A DNA stretch of 64,000 bases from Rhizobium oryzihabitans (GTDB lineage Bacteria > Pseudomonadota > Alphaproteobacteria > Rhizobiales > Rhizobiaceae): the NCBI RefSeq assembly GCF_010669145.1, contig NZ_CP048637.1:275369-339368 (forward strand). The letters are read 5' to 3'. The translations under genes and the position numbers were made by a program. Positions 33,441-41,986 of the stretch are shown here, one piece after another (the stretch's first letter is position 1; each line of letters begins with the position of its first letter). The notes beneath the pieces are model-generated. The model was not told the origin of the DNA. It worked only from the letters and a program-made list of their open reading frames with translations, and made no database searches.

Positions 33441-34697
33441 ATGGATGAACTTCATATTATTGGCGGTAATAGGCTAGATGGCGCTGTTCCAATTTCCGGC
33501 GCCAAGAACGCAGCGTTGCCGCAAATCGCTGCGGCACTCCTTTCTACTCATTCACTTGAGCTGACGAACTTGCCGAAAGTCTCTGATGTCGAAAACATGC
33601 TGGGGATCATATCGCTTTACGGTGCAGGGATCGAGCAGGACGCGACGGGGACCAGGATTAACGCCTCCAGCCTGACGCCAGGAGAAGTCGATTATGACAC
33701 GGTCCGCAAGATGCGTGCCTCGATCCTCGTGCTCGCCCCCCTTCTAACGCGATTCGGGTCTGCCTGTGTTTCCCTGCCTGGTGGCTGCGCTATAGGCGCG
33801 CGTCCGGTCGATATGCATCTCAAGGTTCTCACCGCGCTGGGCGCCACGGTGTCTGTCGAAGGGGGTTATATCGTTGCCTCCAACGGCAGCAAGCTCAAAG
33901 GTGCTCGCATCGTGCTCGCCGGTCCATCTGTAGGTGCAACGGAAACGGCCTTGATGGCTGCCTGCTGCGCGCAAGGTGAAACAGAAATTCTCAACGCCGC
34001 TCGCGAGCCGGAAGTGGTCGATCTCGTCGGCTGCCTAACGGCCATGGGTGCCGAAATCGAGGGAGCCGGCACGCATCGTGTGCTTGTTAACGGCGCAACG
34101 AACTGGCGGGCCGCAAGCCACCATGCCATTCCTGACCGGGTGGAAGCGGGAACCTATGCCTGCGCCGCAATGATAACCGGCGGACGCATTGAACTTGTTA
34201 ACGCGCGAATGGAGCACATGGCGTCCGTTCTGCAAGTTCTGGAGTGCATGGGAGCAACCGTATGGCCAGGCGATCGCGGTGTTGTGGTGAACGGTTGCAA
34301 CCAGATAAAGCATGCCGATATCACCACAGAACCCTATCCCGGCTTTCCGACTGATCTTCAGGCGCAGTTGATGGCGATGGCCTGCCTCGCAGATGGAGCG
34401 AGCGTTATCCGTGAAACGATCTTTGAAAACCGTTTCATGCATGTGCCGGAACTATCCCGGCTCGGAGCCGATATTGCTCTTAACGGCGCCGTAGCTCTTG
34501 TTCGCGGGCGACCGTTGCTAAAGGGGGCGCCAGTGATGGCGACAGATTTGCGGGCGTCCGTCTGCCTCGTGCTGGCCGCTTTGGCGGCAAAAGGTGAGAC
34601 AGTTATCAAGCGCGTCTACCATCTGGATCGCGGCTACGAGCAGCTTGATCGCAAGCTATCCCAGTGCGGTGCAAATATCTCGCGGATTTCCACATGA
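33441..34697 (+). CDS. murA: MurA-type UDP-GlcNAc enolpyruvyl transferase, accessory copy
   Basis: A 418-residue EPSP-synthase-fold protein with the MurA signatures ISGAKNAALPQIAAALL (catalytic Lys22), RASILVLAPLLTRFG and LPGGCAIGARPVDMHL. The fosfomycin-target Cys is at about position 116. Near-full family length (about 420-430) and all key residues suggest activity. MurA makes the enolpyruvyl precursor of MurNAc and is normally chromosomal and essential, so a copy in a catabolic island is unusual. It overlaps the kinase start (ATGA) and forms an operon with it. AGGCCTCCC precedes the ATG. Confidence 0.85.
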   Translation: MDELHIIGGNRLDGAVPISGAKNAALPQIAAALLSTHSLELTNLPKVSDVENMLGIISLYGAGIEQDATGTRINASSLTPGEVDYDTVRKMRASILVLAPLLTRFGSACVSLPGGCAIGARPVDMHLKVLTALGATVSVEGGYIVASNGSKLKGARIVLAGPSVGATETALMAACCAQGETEILNAAREPEVVDLVGCLTAMGAEIEGAGTHRVLVNGATNWRAASHHAIPDRVEAGTYACAAMITGGRIELVNARMEHMASVLQVLECMGATVWPGDRGVVVNGCNQIKHADITTEPYPGFPTDLQAQLMAMACLADGASVIRETIFENRFMHVPELSRLGADIALNGAVALVRGRPLLKGAPVMATDLRASVCLVLAALAAKGETVIKRVYHLDRGYEQLDRKLSQCGANISRIST

Positions 34698-35578
34698 AAA
34701 AAGTTAGAAGCAAAAAAAAGCTCTTTCTTGGCGTTGATGGTGGGGGCACGGGCTGCCGCGCGCGACTTGTCGATGAGGCAGGCAACGTTCTGGGACAAGG
34801 GCTTTCCGGTCCAGCGACAACCCGGCTTGGTGTTGGAAATGCCTGGGCCTCGGTCATGCGAGCGTGGACATGCGCGGCTGAAGAGGCTGGCATAAATTCT
34901 TCCGAAGCCGTTAATGTAATGGCCGGGATCGGCATCGCTGGCCTCACCCGGATTGGATCACGCGAAGAACTTGAAGCCCTGCCACACCCATTCGGCAGTA
35001 TCTGCTTCACTTCTGATGGAGCGGCGGCCTGCCTTGGCGCGCATTCCGGCCATGATGGGGGTATCGTCATTGCCGGCACAGGATCAATTGGACTTGCGAT
35101 GGTGGGCGGGCATGAGGTCCGTGCAGGCGGTTATGGATTCCCGATTTCGGACGAAGGAAGCGGTGCCGATCTTGGCTTGAAAGCGATTCGGTTTTCGCTG
35201 CGAGCCTACGATGGGCGGCGTGAAAAGACGGCGCTTTTGCATGAGGTGCTTCACCGCTTTGATCACAACCCCGCGAACGTTGTGGGATGGATGGACAAAG
35301 CAACTGCAACGGACTACGCCACCTTTGCGCCACTGGTGCTGCGCCACGCAGATCAAGGCGATTCCGTCGCTCGACAGATCGTCCAGTCGGGAGCCGAGCA
35401 GATAGACGCCTTGGTGCGTCGATTGCTGGAATACGGTGCGCCATTAGTGACGCTTCTCGGTGGCCTTGCCGGCCCGCTGGAGCCTTGGCTTGCTCCTGAC
35501 GTGCGCCGACGGCTCAAGCCAGCTGATGGAGATGCCGTTGCCGGCTCAATAATTCTCGCACGCAGATTAAAACCTTGA
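34694..35578 (+). CDS. BadF/BadG-family sugar kinase (MurK/NagK-like)
   Basis: A 294-residue ASKHA-fold kinase from the ATG at 34694, which overlaps the murA stop. LFLGVDGGGTGCRARLVDEAG is the phosphate-1 motif (DGGGT at 15-19), GIVIAGTGSIGLA phosphate-2, and VTLLGGLAGPLEPWL the adenosine motif. The family contains GlcNAc kinases and the Clostridium MurNAc/GlcNAc kinase MurK. With MurQ encoded next, phosphorylation of imported MurNAc to MurNAc-6-phosphate is the simplest role. This replaces the phosphotransferase system used by E. coli. Substrate is inferred from context. Confidence 0.8.
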   Translation: MKKVRSKKKLFLGVDGGGTGCRARLVDEAGNVLGQGLSGPATTRLGVGNAWASVMRAWTCAAEEAGINSSEAVNVMAGIGIAGLTRIGSREELEALPHPFGSICFTSDGAAACLGAHSGHDGGIVIAGTGSIGLAMVGGHEVRAGGYGFPISDEGSGADLGLKAIRFSLRAYDGRREKTALLHEVLHRFDHNPANVVGWMDKATATDYATFAPLVLRHADQGDSVARQIVQSGAEQIDALVRRLLEYGAPLVTLLGGLAGPLEPWLAPDVRRRLKPADGDAVAGSIILARRLKP

Positions 35579-35617
35579 ACTGATCGAAACGCGACCTAGC
35601 TTGGCAATCTTTCGTAT

Positions 35618-35632
35618 GGAATAATATATTCC
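35618..35632. promoter_or_regulatory. Palindrome 3 of the amino-sugar island (candidate RpiR operator)
   Basis: GGAATA-ATA-TATTCC, a perfect 6-3-6 inverted repeat upstream of murQ. A candidate promoter lies just downstream (TTGACA at 35641, TAGCGT at about 35664, 17-base spacer). A repressor bound here would sit at the -35 side. Confidence 0.55.
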
Positions 35633-35693
35633 TAATTTTATTGACACAGGGAATATTCAATCGTAGCGTATAAAAAATAACGAGCGAGGATCG

Positions 35694-36617
35694 ATGTCGC
35701 ACCAGCACCTGATGGCGGAACTAGAGCAACTGGTTTCAGAAGCTCGTAATCCTACCTCCATGTCCATTGATCTTCTCCCCACAGAAGACATCCTCAAGAT
35801 CATGAACCGCGAGGATGCGTTGGTACCTGAAGCCGTGGCGCGTGTAATTCCACAGATCGCCGAAGCAGTGGAGGAGATCGTCAACGCCTTTCGTGAGGGC
35901 GGTCGCCTGATCTACATCGGCGCTGGAACGAGTGCGAGATTGGGGGTGCTGGATGCCTCGGAATGTCCGCCCACTTTCTCCGTGCCGGAGGGTCTGGTGG
36001 TAGGCCTGATCGCTGGCGGTCCCAAGGCCATTCTTCATGCTGTAGAGGGTGCGGAGGATGATAGCGAGGAGGGTAAGCGTGATCTTAAAGCAATTGACCT
36101 CTCGTCGAAAGATGCCGTCGTTGGTATCGCAGTTAGTGGTAGAACACCCTATGTTGTCGGCGCCTTGACTTACGCTAAATCCATCGGGGCAAAGACAATT
36201 TCGCTCACATGTAACGCCCATTCAACTCTGGCTGACATAGCTGATATCGCGATCTCCCCAGTCGTAGGACCTGAAGTTGTCACGGGCTCGACGCGCCTGA
36301 AGTCCGGCACTGCTCAGAAGCTGGTGCTGAACATGCTGACAACGGCGAGCATGATCCGTATCGGCAAGACGTATGAAAATCTCATGGTAGATCTTACGAT
36401 CAGCAACCAGAAACTTCAGGCGCGCGCGATTCGCATTATCGCCGAAGCAACGGGATGTTCTGCCGATGTTGCGGAAACTTATCTTTCTAAAAGCGAGAAT
36501 AACGTCAAAGCAGCGATTTTGATGATCTTGACTGGCCTTCAGTTACGGGAGGCAGAAGCTTCTCTAATTCGTCATCAGGGCTTCCTACGTAAGGCAATCG
36601 CGGAACATAAGTTCTAA
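35694..36617 (+). CDS. murQ: N-acetylmuramic acid 6-phosphate etherase
   Basis: A 307-residue Mur[39 protein letters not shown] (SIS phosphate-binding loop), SECPPTF (catalytic Glu at about 90) and GAEDDSEEG (second Glu region) are family signatures. The C-terminal helical UBA-like part ([13 protein letters not shown]) is present. It cleaves the lactyl ether of MurNAc-6-phosphate to GlcNAc-6-phosphate and D-lactate in the cytoplasm. Length is normal. It has its own promoter and palindrome, and with the kinase and ABC importer it defines a MurNAc salvage route. Confidence 0.95.
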   Translation: MSHQHLMAELEQLVSEARNPTSMSIDLLPTEDILKIMNREDALVPEAVARVIPQIAEAVEEIVNAFREGGRLIYIGAGTSARLGVLDASECPPTFSVPEGLVVGLIAGGPKAILHAVEGAEDDSEEGKRDLKAIDLSSKDAVVGIAVSGRTPYVVGALTYAKSIGAKTISLTCNAHSTLADIADIAISPVVGPEVVTGSTRLKSGTAQKLVLNMLTTASMIRIGKTYENLMVDLTISNQKLQARAIRIIAEATGCSADVAETYLSKSENNVKAAILMILTGLQLREAEASLIRHQGFLRKAIAEHKF

Positions 36618-36723
36618 AAAAACTAACACTCATCAAAGTTTCGGATATTTCTTCGAGACTTGCGAGCCACTCGACTGCGTTAGAAACCTATAAACTAAAC
36701 CAATCCACACGTCCGGATCGATT

Positions 36724-37736
36724 GTGCTTAACGTAAATCAACACTCTTGCGCTTTTAAGTCTGCCTTCGAGCTCGTTGATACAAGCGTCCGTGAAGGTCG
36801 CATCCCTGGTGCTGTGCTTGGAATGGTTGATCGCCAAGGTAACCAGCTAAAAAAAGCGGTTGGCCTTGCACAGAGAATGGGTGGGGAGCGGATTATGACA
36901 ACTGAAACGTGGTTTGATCTCGCCTCACTCACAAAAGTAATCTTTACCACCCATCAGATTTTGCAGCTTGCTGCTGCGCACTTAATTGATCTTGATGCTC
37001 CCATTAGCACGATTATAACCGATCTCCGCGACGGCTCGCCAGACTGTTGGGAGCGTGCGCTTACTTTTCGCCAATGCCTTGGTCACTTGACGCCTTTCCC
37101 AGCGGTCGAACCAATTTACAGACGTAGCAATGACCCAGATCGCCTTCGCGCATTTGTGCTTCAAAATGAATGGAAGCCCGTAAATCCTACCTACTCGGAC
37201 ATAAATTTCATCCTGCTTGGTATTGCGCTTGAGCGATTGACGGGTAAGCGCATCCGCGAGATGCACGCCGGGCCTGGATTTGCGTTTTCTAGTGATCCCG
37301 AATTGACCGCTGCAACGGAATACTGCGCTTGGCGTGGGCGACTAATTTGCGGTGAGGTTCACGATGAGAACTGTTTTGCGTTGCAAGGGGCTGGACACGC
37401 GGGACTATTCGGGACCGTGGATGCGGTGCTTGGTTATGCAGGCCGTGTTTTAGTTGCAGACCATAAAGGAGATCGTGCGACGGGTTGGATGCGGCAACCT
37501 CTTTCCCTTACGCGTACGCATGGTTGGGAAAGATATCACGACGGATGGTCCGGGGGAACTTTTGCAACAAGAGCGTTATAGGCCATACAGGCTTTACCGG
37601 GACTGGATTATGGATTGATTTTGAAAACGATCGCGCATGGACGCTCCTGACAAACCGCGTCCACCCCACTCGCAATTCCGACAGTGGAATTTTCACGCTC
37701 AGGAAAGAGGTTGGTAATGCTTTCAGCGTCCGCTGA
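36724..37736 (+). pseudogene. Serine beta-lactamase-like hydrolase, frameshifted
   Basis: A class C beta-lactamase/esterase-fold protein. FDLASLTKVIFTT contains SxxK (Ser68, Lys71), NPTYSDINFILLG the Tyr motif, and GHTGFTGTGLWIDFEND the HTG motif that replaces KTG. The first frame stops at 37581 just before GHTG. The rest reads in the next frame to 37736, so a one-base shift lies near 37570-37575. The start used is a GTG with a weak ribosome binding site. Such enzymes can act on cell-wall peptides or esters, and its place after murQ suggests a cell-wall link. As read, the active site is split. Confidence 0.75.
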
Positions 37737-37882
37737 AAAACCGACCTAAAGAGGGCAATTAGATAATGGTCAGTCCCGATTAGCCAAATTCTTGATAATC
37801 AACATCAGCATCCGCGAAAGCGGTGCAGCTTGAAATTGGGGCGTTATCGCTTCGCTTTTATATGCCTGCGAGTACGCTGGCC

Positions 37883-37927
37883 GGCGTCACAACACGAAAG
37901 TAGTGAATCTGTCCGACTTTTGAGAAC
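37883..37927 (+). repeat. Tn3-family transposon A, left inverted repeat
   Basis: Begins GGCGTCACAACACGAAAG and ends TTTTGAGAAC. It pairs with 41662-41706 with four mismatches. Confidence 0.85.
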
Positions 37928-37938
37928 GTATCCTGAAC

Positions 37939-38520
37939 TCAGGTCGGTTTAACCGTAGATGTCGTTGTTTTTTCGGCCCTGAGAGCTTCGTAGAGGGCGG
38001 TTTTCCCGATTTTCACGCGGGCCGCAGCTTCCCGGACGTTCAAACCGGCCGCCAGATGCTGGCGGGCTTTGGCAAGTTTCTCCGGGGTTACGACGACTTG
38101 TCGACCACCGCGTCGACCGCGTTCCCCTGCGGCTTGTAGGCCGGCGCGTGTTCGTTCCCTGATCAGATCGCGCTCGAACTGTGCCAGCGCCCCGAACAGG
38201 TGGAAAACCAGTCGACCGCCCGATGTCGTGGTGTCGATGTTTTCGGTGATGGATCGGAAGCCGACGCCTTTGGCCTCCAGTTCTGTGATGATCTCGATGA
38301 GGTGCTTCATCGACCTACCGAGGCGGTCGAGCTTCCAGACTATGAGCGTGTCGCCGTCGCGAACGTAGCGGATCGCCTCGGCCAATCCGGGCCGGTCAGT
38401 CTTCACGCCGGATGCCTTATCCTCGAACAGTCTTTCACAGCCTGCTTTGCGCAAAGCGTCGAGTTGCAGGGCAGTGTCCTGGTCGCCAGTGGAGACCCTT
38501 GCATAGCCGATAGAGGTCAT
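37939..38520 (-). CDS. tnpR: Tn3 resolvase, serine recombinase (TnpR)
   Basis: A 193-residue serine recombinase from the ATG giving MTSIGYARVSTGDQDTAL (catalytic Ser in YARVST). A TTG at 38559 in the same frame is an alternative start. The catalytic domain includes LIVWKLDRLGRSMKHLIEII and LFGALAQFERDLIRERT. The C-terminal helix-turn-helix (LNVREAAARVKIGKTALYEAL) binds res. It resolves transposition cointegrates. It is transcribed divergently from tnpA across the res site. Confidence 0.9.
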   Translation of the reverse strand: MTSIGYARVSTGDQDTALQLDALRKAGCERLFEDKASGVKTDRPGLAEAIRYVRDGDTLIVWKLDRLGRSMKHLIEIITELEAKGVGFRSITENIDTTTSGGRLVFHLFGALAQFERDLIRERTRAGLQAAGERGRRGGRQVVVTPEKLAKARQHLAAGLNVREAAARVKIGKTALYEALRAEKTTTSTVKPT

Positions 38521-38685
38521 GAGACGTGGTTTGTCCGTTTTCTCGTTGAACTCGGACAATGTCCGATTTGCCGTTCAAGAACAAGGTTTGCGGACAAAAA
38601 CTGTGGATGCCGCGAAACGGTCGTTTGTCGGACATGTGTTTTCCAGTTCGCTGCGGTTTCCGCAACGAAACTGGAAGCCGAGACA
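38521..38685. promoter_or_regulatory. Candidate res site of transposon A
   Basis: The divergent tnpR-tnpA region contains repeated half-sites of the form TGTCCG/CGGACA (TTTGTCCGTTTTC, CGGACAATGTCCG, GCGGACAAAAACTG, TTTGTCGGACATGTG), the arrangement expected for resolvase binding subsites and overlapping promoters. Confidence 0.55.
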
Positions 38686-41652
38686 ATGGCCAGAAGAGCA
38701 TTGCTGAGCGAGATATGGTGGCAACAGGCGACAACCATCCCGCAGGACGAAAGGGAGATCGCCAAACATTACACGCTGGACCGGCCGGATCTCGACCTGA
38801 TCATGCGGCAGAACAAGGCCTCGAACAGGCTGGGCCTTGCCTGTGTCATAGCCTTGCTGCGTTATCCCGGCCGGCCGCTTGCGGATGGCGAGGTCTTGCC
38901 GTTTGGCGTTTTGCGGTTTCTGGCACTGCAGATTGGCGTCGATCACCGCGAGATCGATCGTTATTTCGAGCGCCCGCAGACCCGGCGCGAGCATCTCGCC
39001 CTGCTTTTCGACAGGATGAAGATGCGTCCTTTTGCGCCCGCGGACGTGAAAGCGCTTACCGGCTGGCTGACGCCTGCCGCGCAAAGCCTGCGCCAAGCCG
39101 ATGCATTGGCGGATATGGTGGTGGAGGAATTGCGCCGTCGCCGCATTCTTCTGCCTGCGCGCCAAGCCCTTGAAGCCATCCTTCATTTGGCAATCCGGCG
39201 CGGGATTCGCATAGCCCACCGGGCGCTGGCGGGCGGATTGTCGGAGGGCCAAAAGCTCGACCTGGACAAACTTCTCGACCCGCGTGAGGGGACGAGCGTC
39301 ACCATTCTCGCCTGGGCGAGGACACCAGCATTATCACCAGCCGCCGCCAACCTTGACAGAATAGCCGAGCGAATTCGCTTCCTTCGGTCCCTAAACCTGC
39401 CGGCGACGCTGATGGAGCGCATTCCGGCCAAGGTCTTTGATGAATTCGCCGCGGAGGGGATGCGAATGAGTGCCCAACATCTGCGCGACCTCAACCCCGA
39501 ACGCCGGCATGCCGTGCTGGCGGCGACGGTGCTGTATCTTTCCCGCCACCTGACCGACGGCGCCATCGACATGTTCAAGAAACTCATGGGTATGTTGACG
39601 CGGCGGGCCGACAGTCAGGCGGCCGCCCGCGTCACCCGCTCCGTGCGGGAGGTGCAGAAGCCACTGAAGGACGTTTCGAAAGTTTGCCATGCGATCATCA
39701 AGGCCAAGGAGAAAGGCGAGGATATCGCCAAGGCGCTCGAACAGGTCGTTCAATGGCCAGCCTTTGCCGCCAGTGTCGAGGCGGTCGACACGCTGATCGC
39801 GCCGGATATCATCGACGGTAAAATCGAAATGCTCCAGCGCTATCCGACGATCCGGAAACTTGCGCCGCAATTCCTCTCGACCCTCGTGTTCCGCGGGCAC
39901 GCCGTGGCGGCGAATCTCTTGCGCGCGCTCTCCGTGATTGCCGATCTCTACCGCACAGGGAAACGGGCTATACCGGACAACGCTCCCACATCCTTCGCAC
40001 CGAAAGGCTGGATGCCGCTCCTCCTTCAGGATGGCAAGATTGATCGCCGGGCTTACGAACTCTGCCTGTTTAGCGAGTTGAAGCGCCGGCTTGATGCGGG
40101 TGATGTCTGGGTGGAGGGGGCGAAGCGCTTCCAGTCATTCGAAAGCTTTCTCATTCCCACGCCGACATTTGAGCTGATGCGCGAGGAAGGTCCACTTCCG
40201 GTCGCCGTCGATACCGACGTGGAAACCTATCTCAGCCAGCAGCGCAAGATTATGAATGAGGGATTGGCTGACCTCTCCCGTCTTGCAGCCGTCGGCGAAC
40301 TCGATGATGTCGAACTGACCGAGGCTGGATTCAGTGTCACGCCGCACAAGGCGATGTTTCCAGACATCGCCAAGTCGCTGAAGCGACAAGTGGAAAGCCG
40401 TTTGCCCGCAATCCGCATCACCGATCTTTTGCTCGAGGTGGATGCTCGCACGGGATTTTCCAACGCTTTCACACATCTACGCACCGGTCGGTGGGCCGAC
40501 GACAAGCTCGCTTTGCTCACCGCAATCCTGGCGGACGGTATCAATCTTGGCCTGACGAGAATGGCCGATGTTTCACCCGGGTTGACGATGCGTCAACTCG
40601 CCTGGGCGCATGACTGGCACATTCGCGAGGAAGGCTACAACGCCGCTCACGCCATCCTCGTCAACGCCCAGAAGCAATTGCCTCTCGCGAAGCTGTGGGG
40701 CGATGGAACAACATCATCCTCAGACGGACAATATTTTCCGGCGGGAGGCCATGCCGAGGCGATTGGCGATCTCAACGCGCGGTACGGCCCCAACCCCGGC
40801 GCCAAATTTTACCGCTTTACGTCTGACCAGTACGGCGCTTTCCACATCATCGCCATGAACGCCAATGCGAGCGAGGCCATCTATGTTCTCGACGGACTGC
40901 TCTATCACGGCAGCGATCTCGCCATCGAAACGCACTATGTCGATACCGGCGGGGTCAGCGACATAAGTTTTGCGCTTTGCCACTTTGTTGGTTTCCAGCT
41001 TGTACCTCGGCTGCGCGGCCTCAAGGATCGCAAGCTTTATCTCTTCCCGGGCGATACGCCGCCCGAAAATCTTGCATCGCTCGTTGGCGAGCCCATCAAC
41101 ATCGAGCGGATCAAGGCAAATTGGAACGATATCCTCCGCCTCGTCACGACGATCCGTTCCGGCCAGGTCCGGCCTTCGACCTTGCTGGCGAAGCTGTCCG
41201 CCTTTCCGCGTCAAAACGGACTGGCGCTCGCACTTCGCGATATCGGACGCATCAACAGATCCATCTTCCTGCCGCAATGGTGGCAGAACCCAGAAATGCG
41301 CCGGAACGCTACCGCCGGCCTCAACAAGAGCGAAGCGCAGAACACCCTGGCCCGCGCGCTGTTCTTCAATCGCCTCGGAGAACTGCGGGACAGGACCTTC
41401 GAGAGCCAGTTCTACGGGGCGTCCGGACTGAACCTACTCATCAATGCCATCGTCTACTGGAATACGCTCTATCTCGAACCGACTTTCGCCCAGCTCAATC
41501 GTGAAGGCATCGCCACGCCTCCTGATGTGATCAAACATATCACCCCGCTCGGTTGGCAGCATATCAGTCTGACCGGAGATTACATCTGGACCCCGACGGA
41601 CAGCCCCGATCTCAGGCCGCTGCGGCGGGAAACCTCCATCCTCGCTGCGTGA
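38686..41652 (+). CDS. tnpA: Tn3-family transposase (TnpA)
   Basis: A 988-residue transposase starting MARRALLSEIWWQQATTI. The N-terminal DUF4158 DNA-binding region contains YTLDRPDLDLIMRQNKASNR. The C-terminal DDE_Tnp_Tn3 domain has LWGDGTTSSSDGQYFPAGG (first acidic residue), LYHGSDLAIETHYVDTGG (second Asp) and the final LNKSEAQNTLARALFFNRLGE with the Glu. Full family length (about 980-1000) with an intact frame. The stop falls ten bases before the right inverted repeat. Confidence 0.9.
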   Translation: MARRALLSEIWWQQATTIPQDEREIAKHYTLDRPDLDLIMRQNKASNRLGLACVIALLRYPGRPLADGEVLPFGVLRFLALQIGVDHREIDRYFERPQTRREHLALLFDRMKMRPFAPADVKALTGWLTPAAQSLRQADALADMVVEELRRRRILLPARQALEAILHLAIRRGIRIAHRALAGGLSEGQKLDLDKLLDPREGTSVTILAWARTPALSPAAANLDRIAERIRFLRSLNLPATLMERIPAKVFDEFAAEGMRMSAQHLRDLNPERRHAVLAATVLYLSRHLTDGAIDMFKKLMGMLTRRADSQAAARVTRSVREVQKPLKDVSKVCHAIIKAKEKGEDIAKALEQVVQWPAFAASVEAVDTLIAPDIIDGKIEMLQRYPTIRKLAPQFLSTLVFRGHAVAANLLRALSVIADLYRTGKRAIPDNAPTSFAPKGWMPLLLQDGKIDRRAYELCLFSELKRRLDAGDVWVEGAKRFQSFESFLIPTPTFELMREEGPLPVAVDTDVETYLSQQRKIMNEGLADLSRLAAVGELDDVELTEAGFSVTPHKAMFPDIAKSLKRQVESRLPAIRITDLLLEVDARTGFSNAFTHLRTGRWADDKLALLTAILADGINLGLTRMADVSPGLTMRQLAWAHDWHIREEGYNAAHAILVNAQKQLPLAKLWGDGTTSSSDGQYFPAGGHAEAIGDLNARYGPNPGAKFYRFTSDQYGAFHIIAMNANASEAIYVLDGLLYHGSDLAIETHYVDTGGVSDISFALCHFVGFQLVPRLRGLKDRKLYLFPGDTPPENLASLVGEPINIERIKANWNDILRLVTTIRSGQVRPSTLLAKLSAFPRQNGLALALRDIGRINRSIFLPQWWQNPEMRRNATAGLNKSEAQNTLARALFFNRLGELRDRTFESQFYGASGLNLLINAIVYWNTLYLEPTFAQLNREGIATPPDVIKHITPLGWQHISLTGDYIWTPTDSPDLRPLRRETSILAA

Positions 41653-41661
41653 TCACCATAT

Positions 41662-41706
41662 GTTCTCAAATGTCGGACAGATTCACCACTTTCGTGTAGG
41701 GACGCC
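41662..41706 (-). repeat. Tn3-family transposon A, right inverted repeat
   Basis: The reverse complement begins GGCGTCCCTACACGAAAG; it matches the left repeat in 41 of 45 positions. Confidence 0.85.
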
Positions 41707-41745
41707 AAGATGCGGACAAAAAGACAATTCAGCCTTCGGGATCGC

Positions 41746-41773
41746 TTGCCAATTTTAAAATATGTAATAATCT
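41746..41773 (+). promoter_or_regulatory. Candidate promoter of the adiA leader
   Basis: TTGCCA and TAATCT are separated by 16 bases in an AT-rich stretch 33 bases before the leader-peptide ATG. It is the only promoter-like pair between the transposon end and adiA. Confidence 0.3.
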
Positions 41774-41805
41774 TCAACTATAAGAAGCAATTAGGGAGGA
41801 ATCTC

Positions 41806-41853
41806 ATGAGCCTACCGATATGCAATTTCATAGGGCTGCCCCGCAATCCGTGA
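41806..41853 (+). CDS. Putative 15-residue leader peptide upstream of adiA
   Basis: MSLPICNFIGLPRNP with an excellent Shine-Dalgarno (AGGGAGGA, five to eight bases before the ATG), ending 133 bases before adiA. The intervening RNA can form hairpins, including AAGGGC-AGTC-GCCCTT at 41930-41945. A well-translated minigene followed by structured RNA before an inducible amino-acid decarboxylase suggests attenuation-type control, as for the speFL leader of enteric speF. Alphaproteobacteria also have a described speF-motif RNA. Whether either applies here is unproven. Confidence 0.45.
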   Translation: MSLPICNFIGLPRNP

Positions 41854-41986
41854 CTTCGGTACCGGCTTCAGGTCTCACGCGAGAAACTTAGCCTCCATCA
41901 CGACGGACGCCACAGAATACTTAATTCGAAAGGGCAGTCGCCCTTCTCTCACCTGCTATTCGCGTTATTGCCACGAGGAGATTTGC

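Larger units (their letters stand above)
37883..41706 (+). mobile_element. Tn3-family transposon A
   Basis: A 3.8-kb unit with 45-bp imperfect terminal inverted repeats (37883-37927 and 41662-41706, 41 of 45 matching) enclosing tnpR, a res region and tnpA. Immediate 5-base flanks (TGGCC and AAGAT) do not match, so either no duplication was kept or an end has been rearranged. There are no cargo genes. It separates the amino-sugar island from the adiA-potE-speF cluster. Confidence 0.85.

Noticed and set aside
38200..38685. N-terminal extension of the transposon A TnpA frame
   Set aside because: It overlaps tnpR antisense and the res region; TnpA proteins normally start at the MARRALL-type N-terminus, which has an ATG at 38686.
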